64,000 nt of DNA from Trinickia acidisoli. Its GTDB lineage: Bacteria; Pseudomonadota; Gammaproteobacteria; Burkholderiales; Burkholderiaceae. Where the stretch lies: NCBI RefSeq assembly GCF_017315725.1, contig NZ_JAFLRG010000002.1, forward strand, positions 2,232,001 to 2,296,000. Direction: 5' to 3'. A program made the position numbers and the translations under genes. The notes beneath the pieces are model-generated. The model made no database searches. It was not told where the DNA came from and saw nothing but the letters and a program-made list of their open reading frames with translations. This document shows, piece by piece, positions 24,523 through 32,755 of the stretch; the first letter of the stretch is position 1, and the number at the start of each line of letters is the position of its first letter.

Positions 24523-26049
24523 ATGACAGATCGGATGGTCGTGCTTCTACACGACGACGACAACGTGGCGGTAACGCTGCGCGCAGTGGAAGAGGGTGAG
24601 CACGTCGACGTAGGCGGACATCGAGTGCGCGTGCTGACGAACGTTCCCGCAGGTCACAAGATTGCAACGCGAGACATCGCGGGCGGCGCGCAAGTCACCA
24701 AGTATCGACAGGCCATCGGAATGGCGCTGTGCGACATCGCGGCGGGCGAGCACGTCCACGTACATAACGTCGGCATGCCCGAACACCGCGAGCACGGGCG
24801 GCCAATGGACGATTCGCCTCGCCCGGTTCGCGCGGACGCACGTTCGGACACGTTCATGGGTTTCGTGCGGCCCGGCGGCCAGGTCGGAACGCGCAACTAC
24901 ATCGGCGTGATTGCGAGCGTCAATTGTTCGGCGAGTGTCTGCCATGCGATCGCCGATGCGTTCAAGGGCGATGCGATGGCTGCATTCGGCAATGTCGATG
25001 GCGTCGTCGCCATTACGCACCAGAGCGGATGCGCGATGCCGTCGGCAGGAGACGGCATCGCGCTGTTGCGCCGCACGCTGACGGGTTACGCGCGGAATCC
25101 GAACTTTGCGGGCGTGCTGCTCGTCGGGCTTGGTTGCGAGGTCAACCAAGTCGGTGCGCTGGCCGAGTTGCTCGCGCCGCTCGACGCGTGCCCGACAAGA
25201 ATGCTTGTGATACAGGATGAGGGCGGTGTCCGCGAGACGATCAGTCGCGGAGTCGCAATCGTCCAAGAACTGCTCGATGTGGCCAACCGTGCAACCCGCA
25301 CGGTGGTGCCCGCTGCGAGACTCAAGTTAGGGCTCCAATGCGGCGGCTCCGATGGCTATTCGGGAATGACGGCCAATCCTGTGCTCGGCGTCGCCGTGGA
25401 CTTGCTCGTGCGTCATGGTGGAACGGCGATCCTCTCCGAGACGCCGGAAATCTACGGGGCCGAGCATCTATTGACGGCTCGAGCCGCATCGAGCGATGTG
25501 GCCGAACGTCTGCTCGAAAAGCTGCGCTGGTGGGAACGCTATGCGGCCGCAGGCGGGGGCGAACTGAACAATAATCCGTCTCCGGGAAACAAGGCGGGTG
25601 GAATTACGACCATTCTTGAAAAGTCACTGGGCGCGGTATCGAAGGGGGGAAGCTCCGCGCTCAAAGCCGTGTACGACTATGCCGACGCCGTACGCGAATG
25701 CGGTTTGGTATTCATGGATACGCCCGGCTATGACCCTGTGTCCGCAACCGGGCAAATCGCGGGCGGTGCGAATCTGATTTGTTTTACGACCGGACGCGGC
25801 TCCGTATTTGGTTCGAAGCCGGTTCCGACGATCAAGGTTGCAACGACCACGAGCCTTTTCGAGCGCATGCGTTCCGATATGGACTTCAACAGCGGCCCAA
25901 TCGTCGATGGATCGCTCAGTGTCGAAGAGGCCGGCGCGCAGCTATTTCGGCTCATGTTGTCCGTCGCATCGGGACAGAAAACATGCAGCGAAGTCAACGG
26001 TATGGGTGATCGCGAGTTCGTGCCGTGGTTGCAGGGCGCGGTTATGTAG
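24523..26049 (+). CDS. uxaA: altronate dehydratase UxaA
   Basis: A 508-aa full-length UxaA-type dehydratase converting D-altronate to 2-keto-3-deoxy-D-gluconate. Residues 1-~95 are the SAF-like domain (VGGHRVRVLTNVPAGHKIATRDI, YRQAIGMALCDIAAGEHVHVHNV) and the rest is the catalytic GD_AH domain (GFVRPGGQVGTRNYIGVIASVNCSASV, AITHQSGCAM, LQCGGSDGYSGMTANP, ETPEIYGAEH, NNPSPGNKAGGITTILEKSLG, FTTGRGSVFGSKPVPTIKVATTT). Conserved His/Cys/Glu residues expected to bind the metal are present. It lies 15 bp after the tagaturonate-reductase-like gene. KDG kinase and KDPG aldolase are not in this window and must be elsewhere. Confidence 0.95.
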   Translation: MTDRMVVLLHDDDNVAVTLRAVEEGEHVDVGGHRVRVLTNVPAGHKIATRDIAGGAQVTKYRQAIGMALCDIAAGEHVHVHNVGMPEHREHGRPMDDSPRPVRADARSDTFMGFVRPGGQVGTRNYIGVIASVNCSASVCHAIADAFKGDAMAAFGNVDGVVAITHQSGCAMPSAGDGIALLRRTLTGYARNPNFAGVLLVGLGCEVNQVGALAELLAPLDACPTRMLVIQDEGGVRETISRGVAIVQELLDVANRATRTVVPAARLKLGLQCGGSDGYSGMTANPVLGVAVDLLVRHGGTAILSETPEIYGAEHLLTARAASSDVAERLLEKLRWWERYAAAGGGELNNNPSPGNKAGGITTILEKSLGAVSKGGSSALKAVYDYADAVRECGLVFMDTPGYDPVSATGQIAGGANLICFTTGRGSVFGSKPVPTIKVATTTSLFERMRSDMDFNSGPIVDGSLSVEEAGAQLFRLMLSVASGQKTCSEVNGMGDREFVPWLQGAVM

Positions 26050-26058
26050 GGAGCGAAC

Positions 26059-26361
26059 GTGGCTCGTTATGCGCGGTCGTTGAAGACGATCTATCGGGAA
26101 CAAGCGTCGATGGATAACGCAGCGTTTGAATCTGTCGTTGAGGAAGTCAAACAGGAGTTTGGGTTGACTGCGCTGGAGCGGCGCTTGTTGGGCGAAGCAC
26201 TCGTATTGCTCGCCGATACGCGCACGCGGGCATTGCAGCTCACTACCGAGTTTAGCCGCCGGCAAGGCCGTGCCGCTCCAGACGTTCACGACTTTCAGCT
26301 TCCCGCGATCATCGATCTGCAACGGCGATTCTGCGGGCAGCAGCAACCCTTGATTGAATAA
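26059..26361 (+). CDS. 100-aa helical protein of unknown function between uxaA and the chemoreceptor
   Basis: Starts at a GTG at 26059 with AGGGAG five bases upstream; an ATG at 26110 has no such site. It begins 9 bp after uxaA, so is almost certainly part of the operon. The product is charged and mostly helical (FESVVEEVKQEFGLTALERRLLGEALVLLADTRTRALQLTTEFSRRQGR) with no signal peptide or membrane segment and no family I recognise. It is followed by the chemoreceptor gene, so an accessory role in signalling is conceivable, but nothing in the sequence shows it. Confidence 0.6.
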   Translation: MARYARSLKTIYREQASMDNAAFESVVEEVKQEFGLTALERRLLGEALVLLADTRTRALQLTTEFSRRQGRAAPDVHDFQLPAIIDLQRRFCGQQQPLIE

Positions 26362-26424
26362 CTAGGTTCGGCGGGCATGACCGCTTTGACGCATCGCCGG
26401 GCGACCGCAGCGACAGGGAATGGT

Positions 26425-28017
26425 ATGTTGAAAAGCCTCACTTTTCGTACGAGCATCACGATTGTCATTGCCGCGTTCTTCGCGATTTTGCTCGCGTCGA
26501 GCATGGTGGGCGTCGGCGCGCTGAGGCTGAGCAACGATGCCTTGCGCGAGATGTATGAGAGCGACACGCAGTCGCTTGTCGCGCTGGAGACCAGTGACGC
26601 CGTGCTGCAACGTGTGCGGGTATCGCTCGATAGCTACCAGGCGCTATACGCGCTCGGCGACACCGAACCGGCGTTATTGGCGGCGGCGCGCCAGGGAATC
26701 GCCGAATCCGATCAGGCTTTCGCACGTTTCGTGGCGCTGCAGTCCCGCTTTCCGGAAGCACGGGCGGCTACGGGGTTGCTCGAGAGCCAACGTCGTGCTG
26801 TCCTCGACAAGGTGGTGCTGCCCGGCCTTCTTGCGCTGGAGAGCATGAATTTCGGCAACTTCAAGGCGCTGCAGGGTAAGGACTCAGAAACGCTGGCCAA
26901 GGTCTATGAAGCCGGTATGAACGCGCGGGAGCGTGCTGTCATAGACGGTCAACGCGTGCGTTATGCGAGCGCACAAGTCAGATTCCAATGGATGACCGGC
27001 ATGCTGGTGATCACGTTGTTGATCGCGCTCGTGCTCGGCGTTTTCGCGCGCGCGATGCTGATTCGCGTCGTGGTGCGCCCCGTTTCTCAGGTGATGGCGC
27101 ATCTTCAGCGCATCGCATCGGGCAATTTGAGCGCAGAGGTGCGAGTCGAGTATCACAACGAAATGGGCGCTGTGCTCACCGATCTTGGAACGATGCAGCA
27201 TTCGCTCGTCGAAATGGTGCGCAGCGTGAGAAATAGCACGGAGACGATCAGCGTCGGCGCGCAGGAAATCGCATTGGGCAACGCGGATCTCTCACGACGT
27301 ACCGAACAGCAGGCGGCTTCGCTGGAGCGTACCGCCGCGAACATGAAGCAGTTGACAGCCAGCGTCAAGAGCAATGCCGAACACGCTCGTCAAGCCAGCG
27401 AACGCGCATTGCAGGCATCGCGGACCGCGGCGGCCGGGGGGCAGGTCGTGAGCGACGTGGTCCGGACCATGCAGGGCATTGCCGTTCATTCGAGCAAGAT
27501 TGCCGAGATCGTTCGCCTGATCGACAGCGTCGCGTTTCAGACGAACATCCTTGCTCTGAATGCCGCGGTCGAGGCGGCGCGGGCCGGCGAACTGGGGCGC
27601 GGATTCGCGGTGGTTGCACACGAAGTGCGCAACCTCGCACAACGTTGTGCGGATGCGGCGAAGGAGATCAAGCTGCTGATCGATGAGACCGTCGACAAGA
27701 TTTCCGAAGGATCCATGCTTGCCGATCGGGCGGGCCATACGATGAGCGACATCGTGTCGTCGTTCGAAACGGTCAGCGAATTGACGGCCGAGATCTGCAC
27801 GGCCGTCCAAGTGCAAAGCGGCAGTATCGAGGGGATGAATCGAGCCGTCATGGACATCGACGTGGCCACACAAAAGAACGCAGCATTGGTCGAAGAGGTG
27901 AGCGCGGCGGCAACGTCGCTCGAAGGGGAAGCGTCGGTGCTCATCGATGCCGTGGCGGTGTTCAAACTGATTTCGGGCGGTGCGGTGTCAGACTCGACTC
28001 CCCTTACTAAGGAATGA
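26425..28017 (+). CDS. methyl-accepting chemotaxis protein
   Basis: A 530-aa transmembrane chemoreceptor. Helix 1 is at about residues 10-30 (ITIVIAAFFAILLASSMVGVG), then a ~160-residue helical periplasmic sensor (NDALREMYESDTQSLVALE), helix 2 (MLVITLLIALVLGVFA), a HAMP domain and a long signalling hairpin whose tip is IVRLIDSVAFQTNILALNAAVEAARAGE followed by GRGFAVVAHEVRNLAQR. It couples to CheW/CheA. The C-terminus (KLISGGAVSDSTPLTKE) lacks the NWETF-type pentapeptide that recruits CheR/CheB, so it relies on other receptors for adaptation. The ATG at 26425 has AGGGA six bases upstream; an ATG at 26377 is less well placed. Its place behind the sugar genes suggests taxis toward the same compound or its binding protein. 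Confidence 0.92.
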   Translation: MLKSLTFRTSITIVIAAFFAILLASSMVGVGALRLSNDALREMYESDTQSLVALETSDAVLQRVRVSLDSYQALYALGDTEPALLAAARQGIAESDQAFARFVALQSRFPEARAATGLLESQRRAVLDKVVLPGLLALESMNFGNFKALQGKDSETLAKVYEAGMNARERAVIDGQRVRYASAQVRFQWMTGMLVITLLIALVLGVFARAMLIRVVVRPVSQVMAHLQRIASGNLSAEVRVEYHNEMGAVLTDLGTMQHSLVEMVRSVRNSTETISVGAQEIALGNADLSRRTEQQAASLERTAANMKQLTASVKSNAEHARQASERALQASRTAAAGGQVVSDVVRTMQGIAVHSSKIAEIVRLIDSVAFQTNILALNAAVEAARAGELGRGFAVVAHEVRNLAQRCADAAKEIKLLIDETVDKISEGSMLADRAGHTMSDIVSSFETVSELTAEICTAVQVQSGSIEGMNRAVMDIDVATQKNAALVEEVSAAATSLEGEASVLIDAVAVFKLISGGAVSDSTPLTKE

Positions 28018-28153
28018 ATGCCTGTACGCGAGTGCCGTGAAGGATGCCGCTGCGTCATCATCCGGCAAGGGGCGTTCGGCCCGTGCGCAGCATGAGAATC
28101 GAAGGCGACGGGCGCTACAAAAGACGGTACTTAAGCGCGCCTTATAGACAGAT

Positions 28154-28222
28154 TAAGCGGCGCTTACGATTGGGGTTCGCGATACGCGTGCCGCTACCTT
28201 GGGGTTCATCTACGTTTGTTCA
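28154..28222 (+). promoter_or_regulatory. candidate control elements upstream of the first formylglutamase homologue
   Basis: TAAGCGGCGCTTA at 28154-28166 is a perfect 13-nt palindrome, with further TAAGCG copies close by (28130s and 28240s). TCTACGTTTGTTCA at 28209-28222 shares ACGTTTGTTCAG with the strongest TetR-type box upstream of pruA. This 269-bp region holds no gene. Both elements are suggestive only. Confidence 0.35.
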
Positions 28223-28286
28223 GACATCGATACGTTGCGCGTATAGGTAAGCGAACGCAGTTCGATGCGAACCAGAGGGCCCCGCG

Positions 28287-29150
28287 ATGCGTAACTTCGT
28301 GCAGAACTTCGATTACGGGCAGATCTTTCGGGCCGACTCGCCGATCCTCGTCGTGACGCCTCATACGGGTGTCTTCGTCCCTGCCGATCTGCTCGCCTAT
28401 CCCGCTTGGCGGGACGTTCCGGAACGCGCTGCCGATCCCGCGGGAATGGCGGTGCAAACGGCGGCACCGAGCTGCGGTGTTTCATCGATCTCGGCGTGCT
28501 ATCACCCCTGCGTGATCGATCTGAACGTGGCGGCCGTCGAGCGGCCGCTGCCGCACCGCGTGGATCGCAAAGGGCTATGTCGCACTCATACGGCGCGGGG
28601 GCAAGCACTGTATGCTCCGGGTTGCGAGCCGTCGGACGAGGAGGTGGCGGCACGCGTGCAAGCGCATTGGCTTCCCTTTCATGCGGCGGTCTCGTCAGAA
28701 CTGACTCGCTTGAGAAAGCTGCACGACAACGTTCTCCTACTCGTATTTCATGCAAGTTTCTGGCTATCGCCCTATCGCGACCAACTCGCCACCTCCGACT
28801 GCAATATCGGCACGGCGCGCGGTAGGGCCTGCGATCGGCGGCTGGTATCGGCGCTGACGGAGCAGGTCAAGGCGGACGGTCACTCTTGGGTGGTCAACGG
28901 TAGGGTTGCCGACGTATTCGCGGCCGAGCACTATGGCTTGCCCGAAGGCGGTATCCACGCCATGGAAGTCGAAATCGCGGGCCGCTGGCGCGCGGATTTC
29001 GAACGGCAAGTGCAACTCGGGCCGAGCGGTGAGGAGTTCGCCGCATCGGTGGCCGCCTTGTTTGCCGCGCTCGAACGTGCGCTGCGTGCGTTGCCGGCAT
29101 CGCAAGACGCCGCACGCCTTGCGATGCCGGCGCGTGACAGCGCAAATTAA
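28287..29150 (+). CDS. divergent N-formylglutamate amidohydrolase (HutG-like) homologue
   Basis: A 287-aa protein of the N-formylglutamate amidohydrolase family, recognised by comparison with the better-conserved copy at 54452-55258: PHTGVFVPADLLAY for PHLGTDIP, YHPCVIDLNVA for YVVDLNRP, CNIGTARGRACDRRLVSAL for LNVGTNSGESCDARVLDAI, and GGIHAMEVEIA for GIHAVQLEMC. The segment that reads DTDWHLDRLYDF in the other copy is not recognisable here, the Arg after VDLN is Val, and EAHSI is FHASF. Several likely active-site residues are therefore changed, so activity on N-formylglutamate is doubtful; a different N-acyl substrate or loss of function is possible. A LysR gene follows on the same strand, and a TetR-type box lies 65 bp upstream. 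Confidence 0.75.
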   Translation: MRNFVQNFDYGQIFRADSPILVVTPHTGVFVPADLLAYPAWRDVPERAADPAGMAVQTAAPSCGVSSISACYHPCVIDLNVAAVERPLPHRVDRKGLCRTHTARGQALYAPGCEPSDEEVAARVQAHWLPFHAAVSSELTRLRKLHDNVLLLVFHASFWLSPYRDQLATSDCNIGTARGRACDRRLVSALTEQVKADGHSWVVNGRVADVFAAEHYGLPEGGIHAMEVEIAGRWRADFERQVQLGPSGEEFAASVAALFAALERALRALPASQDAARLAMPARDSAN

Positions 29151-29197
29151 CCATTCGGAGAGTCTTCCGCTTCAGCCTTCAATTCGCCGGGGCATCC

Positions 29198-30232
29198 ATG
29201 CTACATTCCGATGTCACCGCACAGCAGACCATGAAAGAGAGCGTACCCGACCCATATCCCGACTGGAGCCTTTTGGCGAGCTGGGTAGCCGTCGTCGAGG
29301 CCGGCTCGATCTCCGACGCCGCCGATCGGCTCGCCATATCGCAGGCCGGTGTTTCGCAGCGCATCAAGGCGCTCGAGACGTTATTGGATACGACGCTGCT
29401 CGATCGTACGACGCGCCCGGCTCGGCCGACCGCGGCGGGTCAGCGCTTGTTCGAGCACGCTACGGTGCTGCTCAGAGGTGCCGACGAGATGGTGGAGAGC
29501 GTGCGCAACGTCACGCGCGCGAAACGTGTGGTGGTGCGGCTCGGATGCGTCGATTCATTCGCAGCGACGATCGGGCCGATCATCATCAAGGCGCTATCAG
29601 GTACGTCGCACCAAATTCGCTTGTGGTCCGGCATTACGCCAACGCTCGATGCGCAGTTCGAGTCGCGCCAACTCGATATGGCGATAACGACCAATGGCAT
29701 TTCCCAAGCGCCGGGCATCCGTCGGCAGAAGCTGTTTTCGGAGCCGTATTTCGTCGTATTGCCGGCGAGTTTCGAAGTCGACCGATTCACCACGCTTGCC
29801 GATCTGAGTCGAAACCTACCGTTCATCCGCTATAGCGCTCGCTCGGTGATCGGGCAGCACATCGATGCCTATCTGGCGTCGAACGCGGACAACGTCGAGC
29901 GGACATGCGAATTCGACGCCACCGATCCCATGCTGAGTCTCGTCGCTGCGGGCCTGGGCTTCGCCGTGACGACGCCGTTATGTCTGTGGCAATCCAGGCA
30001 CTACGTGCCTGATCTCCGCGTGGTGCCGCTGTCGTCGTTTTCTCATCACGGGCGGCCCTATCAAAGGTTGAGCCGTTCGTTCTTCCTGGCGTTTCGCGAA
30101 AACGAACTGGGCCATCTGCCGGCCGACATGTACGAGATGCTTCGGCAGTCGTTCGAGCGTCAGGTGTCGCGCGACATCGCGAAGGCGCTTTCGTTGAAGC
30201 CGGAAGAAATTTGCCTACCCGACGAAGAGTAG
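29198..30232 (+). CDS. LysR-family transcriptional regulator
   Basis: A 344-aa LysR protein with helix-turn-helix near residues 25-80 (DWSLLASWVAVVEAGSISDAADRLAISQAGVSQRIKALETLLDTTLLDR) and a normal effector domain (VRLGCVDSFAATIGPIIIKAL, LDMAITTNG, DPMLSLVAAGLGFAVTTPLCLW). The N- and C-termini are somewhat longer than usual (typical length about 300). It follows the formylglutamase homologue by 47 bp in the same direction and is convergent with the Rieske oxygenase gene. Its targets are unclear; the adjacent hydrolase gene or the second half of the island are candidates. An in-frame ATG at 29231 could be the true start. Confidence 0.9.
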   Translation: MLHSDVTAQQTMKESVPDPYPDWSLLASWVAVVEAGSISDAADRLAISQAGVSQRIKALETLLDTTLLDRTTRPARPTAAGQRLFEHATVLLRGADEMVESVRNVTRAKRVVVRLGCVDSFAATIGPIIIKALSGTSHQIRLWSGITPTLDAQFESRQLDMAITTNGISQAPGIRRQKLFSEPYFVVLPASFEVDRFTTLADLSRNLPFIRYSARSVIGQHIDAYLASNADNVERTCEFDATDPMLSLVAAGLGFAVTTPLCLWQSRHYVPDLRVVPLSSFSHHGRPYQRLSRSFFLAFRENELGHLPADMYEMLRQSFERQVSRDIAKALSLKPEEICLPDEE

Positions 30233-30260
30233 GCAGACGGGCTAACGATTCGGCATTGCG

Positions 30261-31520
30261 CTACACGCCGTGCGCCTTGAGGCGTGCGTCATACCAACGC
30301 GCAAATTGTTCGAGCTCGCCTTCCGTGTACTGCGAGAAGGGGCCCGGAACGTAGCCCGGGTCTTGCGTCCCGCTGTGCGTGTTGCCGACGAGTTCCGCGT
30401 CCTGCTGAGTGGTGGCGACCCACACTTCGGTCAGCGTTTGCAGATCGTAGTCGACACCTTCTATCGCATCTTCATGCACCAGCCACACCGTGCGCACCCG
30501 TGTCTTGTCCGGTGCGATCGGAATGGCGGTTGCGACAACCGCGTGGTCGCTCATCACGTGCGTCCAGGAATGATGCCCCCACATGTGTACGTCGCCGAGA
30601 TCGCGGCGTTGTAAGTTGCCCAGCAGCTTCGTGCTCGCGACCTTGGTGTCCATCGTCTGCGATTCGCCGGCCCCGGCGATCACGAGCCGCTGCGAACGGA
30701 AATTCGTTTCGACGCTTTCGTCGAGCGATTCGAACAATTCGCAAAGATACCCGTCCTTCTCCCACTCTTCTTTGCGGGTGGCATTGTGCGCGAGGTACTG
30801 CTCGTAATCGTGCAGCGCGGCTTCGCTTTGCCCGTCGGGGCAGAAGCCGAAGTCGTGCGCAAGGAACGATTGAGTGAGTTCCGGATGCGTGGCGCCGCAG
30901 TGGTAGCACTCACGGTTGTTTTCCATGACGAGCTTCCAATTGCCGTTCTCGATGATCTCCATCTCGTACGCGATCTTCGTGCGCTGCATGTCGTGCGGCG
31001 CGAATCGCGGCGTCATGGCCGTCTCGAGCTTCGAGAAATCCTCGGGCGCTTCATCCGCAAGGCAAACGAAGATATGCGCACCGACCACCTTGATATGGAC
31101 CGGGATCAGGCTTCGACAATTCGCGTCGAACTCCTTGCCCATATGCGACGTGTGACGCAGGCTGCCGTCCAAGTCGTACGTCCACTGGTGATACGGGCAA
31201 ACCAGCATGCCGACGCTGGCCTTGCCGGCGTTCTTCATGAGGCGCGAGCCACGATGCCGGCAGATGTTTCGGTACGCGCGGACGTTTTCGTCGTCATCGC
31301 GCACGATCAAGATCGAGGCTTTGCCGATATCGATCGCGTATACATCGCCAGGCTCGGGCACGTCGGCCGTTACCGCAACGAGAATCCAGAGTTTGTGGAA
31401 AAAGACATCCATGTCCGTCTCGAACACGTCTTGTCGTCCAAAAAGCTCGCCGGGCATCCCGCATCCGGGTTGCCGGCTATCGAGCAGTTCGCGGTGGGTC
31501 TTGATGGGAATGACGGGCAT
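30261..31520 (-). CDS. Rieske-type N-demethylating monooxygenase, oxygenase component (GbcA/Stc2-like)
   Basis: A 419-aa ring-hydroxylating-type oxygenase of the group that demethylates quaternary amines (glycine betaine GbcA, stachydrine Stc2) or cleaves carnitine (CntA). Rieske 2Fe-2S ligands are C87 and H89 (CRHRG) and C108 and H111 (CPYHQW). The mononuclear iron site is in NWKLVMENNRECYHCGATHPEL (H207, H212), the exact style of GbcA-type enzymes. With the reductase at 32756-33898 it would convert a betaine to the mono-demethylated amine plus formaldehyde. I choose the ATG at 31520, seven bases after GGAGG. The adjacent proline catabolic operon suggests proline betaine as substrate; glycine betaine cannot be excluded. 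Confidence 0.9.
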   Translation of the reverse strand: MPVIPIKTHRELLDSRQPGCGMPGELFGRQDVFETDMDVFFHKLWILVAVTADVPEPGDVYAIDIGKASILIVRDDDENVRAYRNICRHRGSRLMKNAGKASVGMLVCPYHQWTYDLDGSLRHTSHMGKEFDANCRSLIPVHIKVVGAHIFVCLADEAPEDFSKLETAMTPRFAPHDMQRTKIAYEMEIIENGNWKLVMENNRECYHCGATHPELTQSFLAHDFGFCPDGQSEAALHDYEQYLAHNATRKEEWEKDGYLCELFESLDESVETNFRSQRLVIAGAGESQTMDTKVASTKLLGNLQRRDLGDVHMWGHHSWTHVMSDHAVVATAIPIAPDKTRVRTVWLVHEDAIEGVDYDLQTLTEVWVATTQQDAELVGNTHSGTQDPGYVPGPFSQYTEGELEQFARWYDARLKAHGV

Positions 31521-31573
31521 CGTGTGCCTCCAGTAGGTTGTTTTTTGCAATGTTTTGCATCGAGCTATGTGCC

Positions 31574-31642
31574 GAGTATTGGAGTGGCGATGGGTAGCGT
31601 CAACGCGCTTTATTTTTCACATCGCATTACATTAAGTTATGC
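31574..31642 (-). promoter_or_regulatory. promoter of the Rieske oxygenase with LysR-type palindrome
   Basis: Read on the - strand: GCATAACTTAATGTAATGC (31624-31642, a near-perfect palindrome containing a T-N11-A box), then TTGACG (31598-31603), a 17-bp spacer and AATACT (31575-31580). The palindrome is centred about 65 bp before the expected start, where LysR recognition sites usually lie. An almost identical arrangement precedes the reductase gene (34024-34093). Confidence 0.75.
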
Positions 31643-31812
31643 AGTGCCGGACGAGGCGGCTGTAGCCTCTCCCTCGCCTCCACGATCCGGTGCGGTTCAG
31701 GATGCGATGCCTACGCCTATCCGACTTGACTGATAGGGCGTTTGAACAGAGGATTTCGCAGCGGGAGGGGGGATCGAATCGGACTTCGAATCGGGACAAC
31801 GAGCGGGCAAAG

Positions 31813-32733
31813 ATGGAAAAGGGAACGAAGGGGTATCGACGTATCGTGCCGTCCTTGACGGCGCTGGTCGAATTCGAGGCGGTGGCCCGCTTGGGTAGCT
31901 TTACCCGCGCCGCGACCGAGTTGGGGGTGACCCAGGCCGCGGTCAGCCGGCAAGTGCGGTTTCTCGAGGAAGCGCTGGGCGTGCGCCTGTTCCATCGCTT
32001 GCATCGCTCGATCGCGCTCACCAACGAGGGCGAGGCGCTCTATGTCGTTGTGGCCGAATCGATGCAGAAGATTGCCGGTGTGTTCGATCGTCTGTCGATC
32101 GGTGCGGAGCAGCAGGAACTCGTGCTGGCGTCGACGGCGCCGTTCGCGCAACTACGATTGCTGCCGAGGCTTCCGAACCTGAAGCAACTCGATCCGCCCT
32201 TGCAGTTGCGATTGACCACGCAAATGTTTACGGCCGACCTTCGTCACGTCGAGGTCGATGTTGCGGTGCGCTATGGCGACGGCAACTGGGACGACGGTAC
32301 GTCCGCCTTGTTGTTCGATGAAGAGATATTTCCCGTCTGCTCGCCCGGTTTTCGTGAGGAGAACGAAATATCGGAATCACTCGAGGCGCTTGCCGCTTTG
32401 CCGCTCATCGAATCCGATTCCACGTACGAAGGATGGATGGGCTGGGACGCGTGGTTTCGATCGGCGGGCCATCGTCCGGCCAGGCTGAACTACGTGCTTC
32501 GCAGCAGTCTGTACACGGATGCCGTTCAGGCGGCAAGGTATGGCCAAGGCGTCGCGCTCGGGTGGAGCCGGCTCGTACACGACTTGCTCGAAGCGGGCGA
32601 CCTGGTGCGCTTGACGGCCGTATCGTGCAAACCGCGCGATGCCTACTACGTCATCGTCCCTCACGGCCGAACGATCACGCCGGCCGTTACGCGATTGATC
32701 GAGTGGTTGCGCGAAGACGCGCCTATTTGCTGA
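31813..32733 (+). CDS. LysR-family regulator (GcvA-like), probable activator of the oxygenase and reductase genes
   Basis: A 306-aa regulator with the helix-turn-helix LTALVEFEAVARLGSFTRAATELGVTQAAVSRQVRFLEEALGVRLF and a GcvA/ChoR-type effector domain (VEVDVAVRYGDGNW, FPVCSPGF, AARYGQGVALGW). Members of this branch control glycine and choline/betaine genes. I use the ATG at 31813; the longer frame adds 41 low-quality residues. It is divergent from the Rieske oxygenase gene with 292 bp between them, in which a LysR-type palindrome lies at about -65 of the oxygenase promoter. The same element precedes the reductase gene downstream, so this protein most likely activates both. Confidence 0.9.
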   Translation: MEKGTKGYRRIVPSLTALVEFEAVARLGSFTRAATELGVTQAAVSRQVRFLEEALGVRLFHRLHRSIALTNEGEALYVVVAESMQKIAGVFDRLSIGAEQQELVLASTAPFAQLRLLPRLPNLKQLDPPLQLRLTTQMFTADLRHVEVDVAVRYGDGNWDDGTSALLFDEEIFPVCSPGFREENEISESLEALAALPLIESDSTYEGWMGWDAWFRSAGHRPARLNYVLRSSLYTDAVQAARYGQGVALGWSRLVHDLLEAGDLVRLTAVSCKPRDAYYVIVPHGRTITPAVTRLIEWLREDAPIC

Positions 32734-32755
32734 GTCGCGCGTTCTTGCCGATGAG

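Noticed and set aside
30261..31520. Firm assignment of the Rieske protein as glycine betaine monooxygenase
   Set aside because: The motifs fit GbcA, Stc2 and related demethylases; the linked proline genes and absence of dgc/sox genes make a definite GbcA label unsafe.
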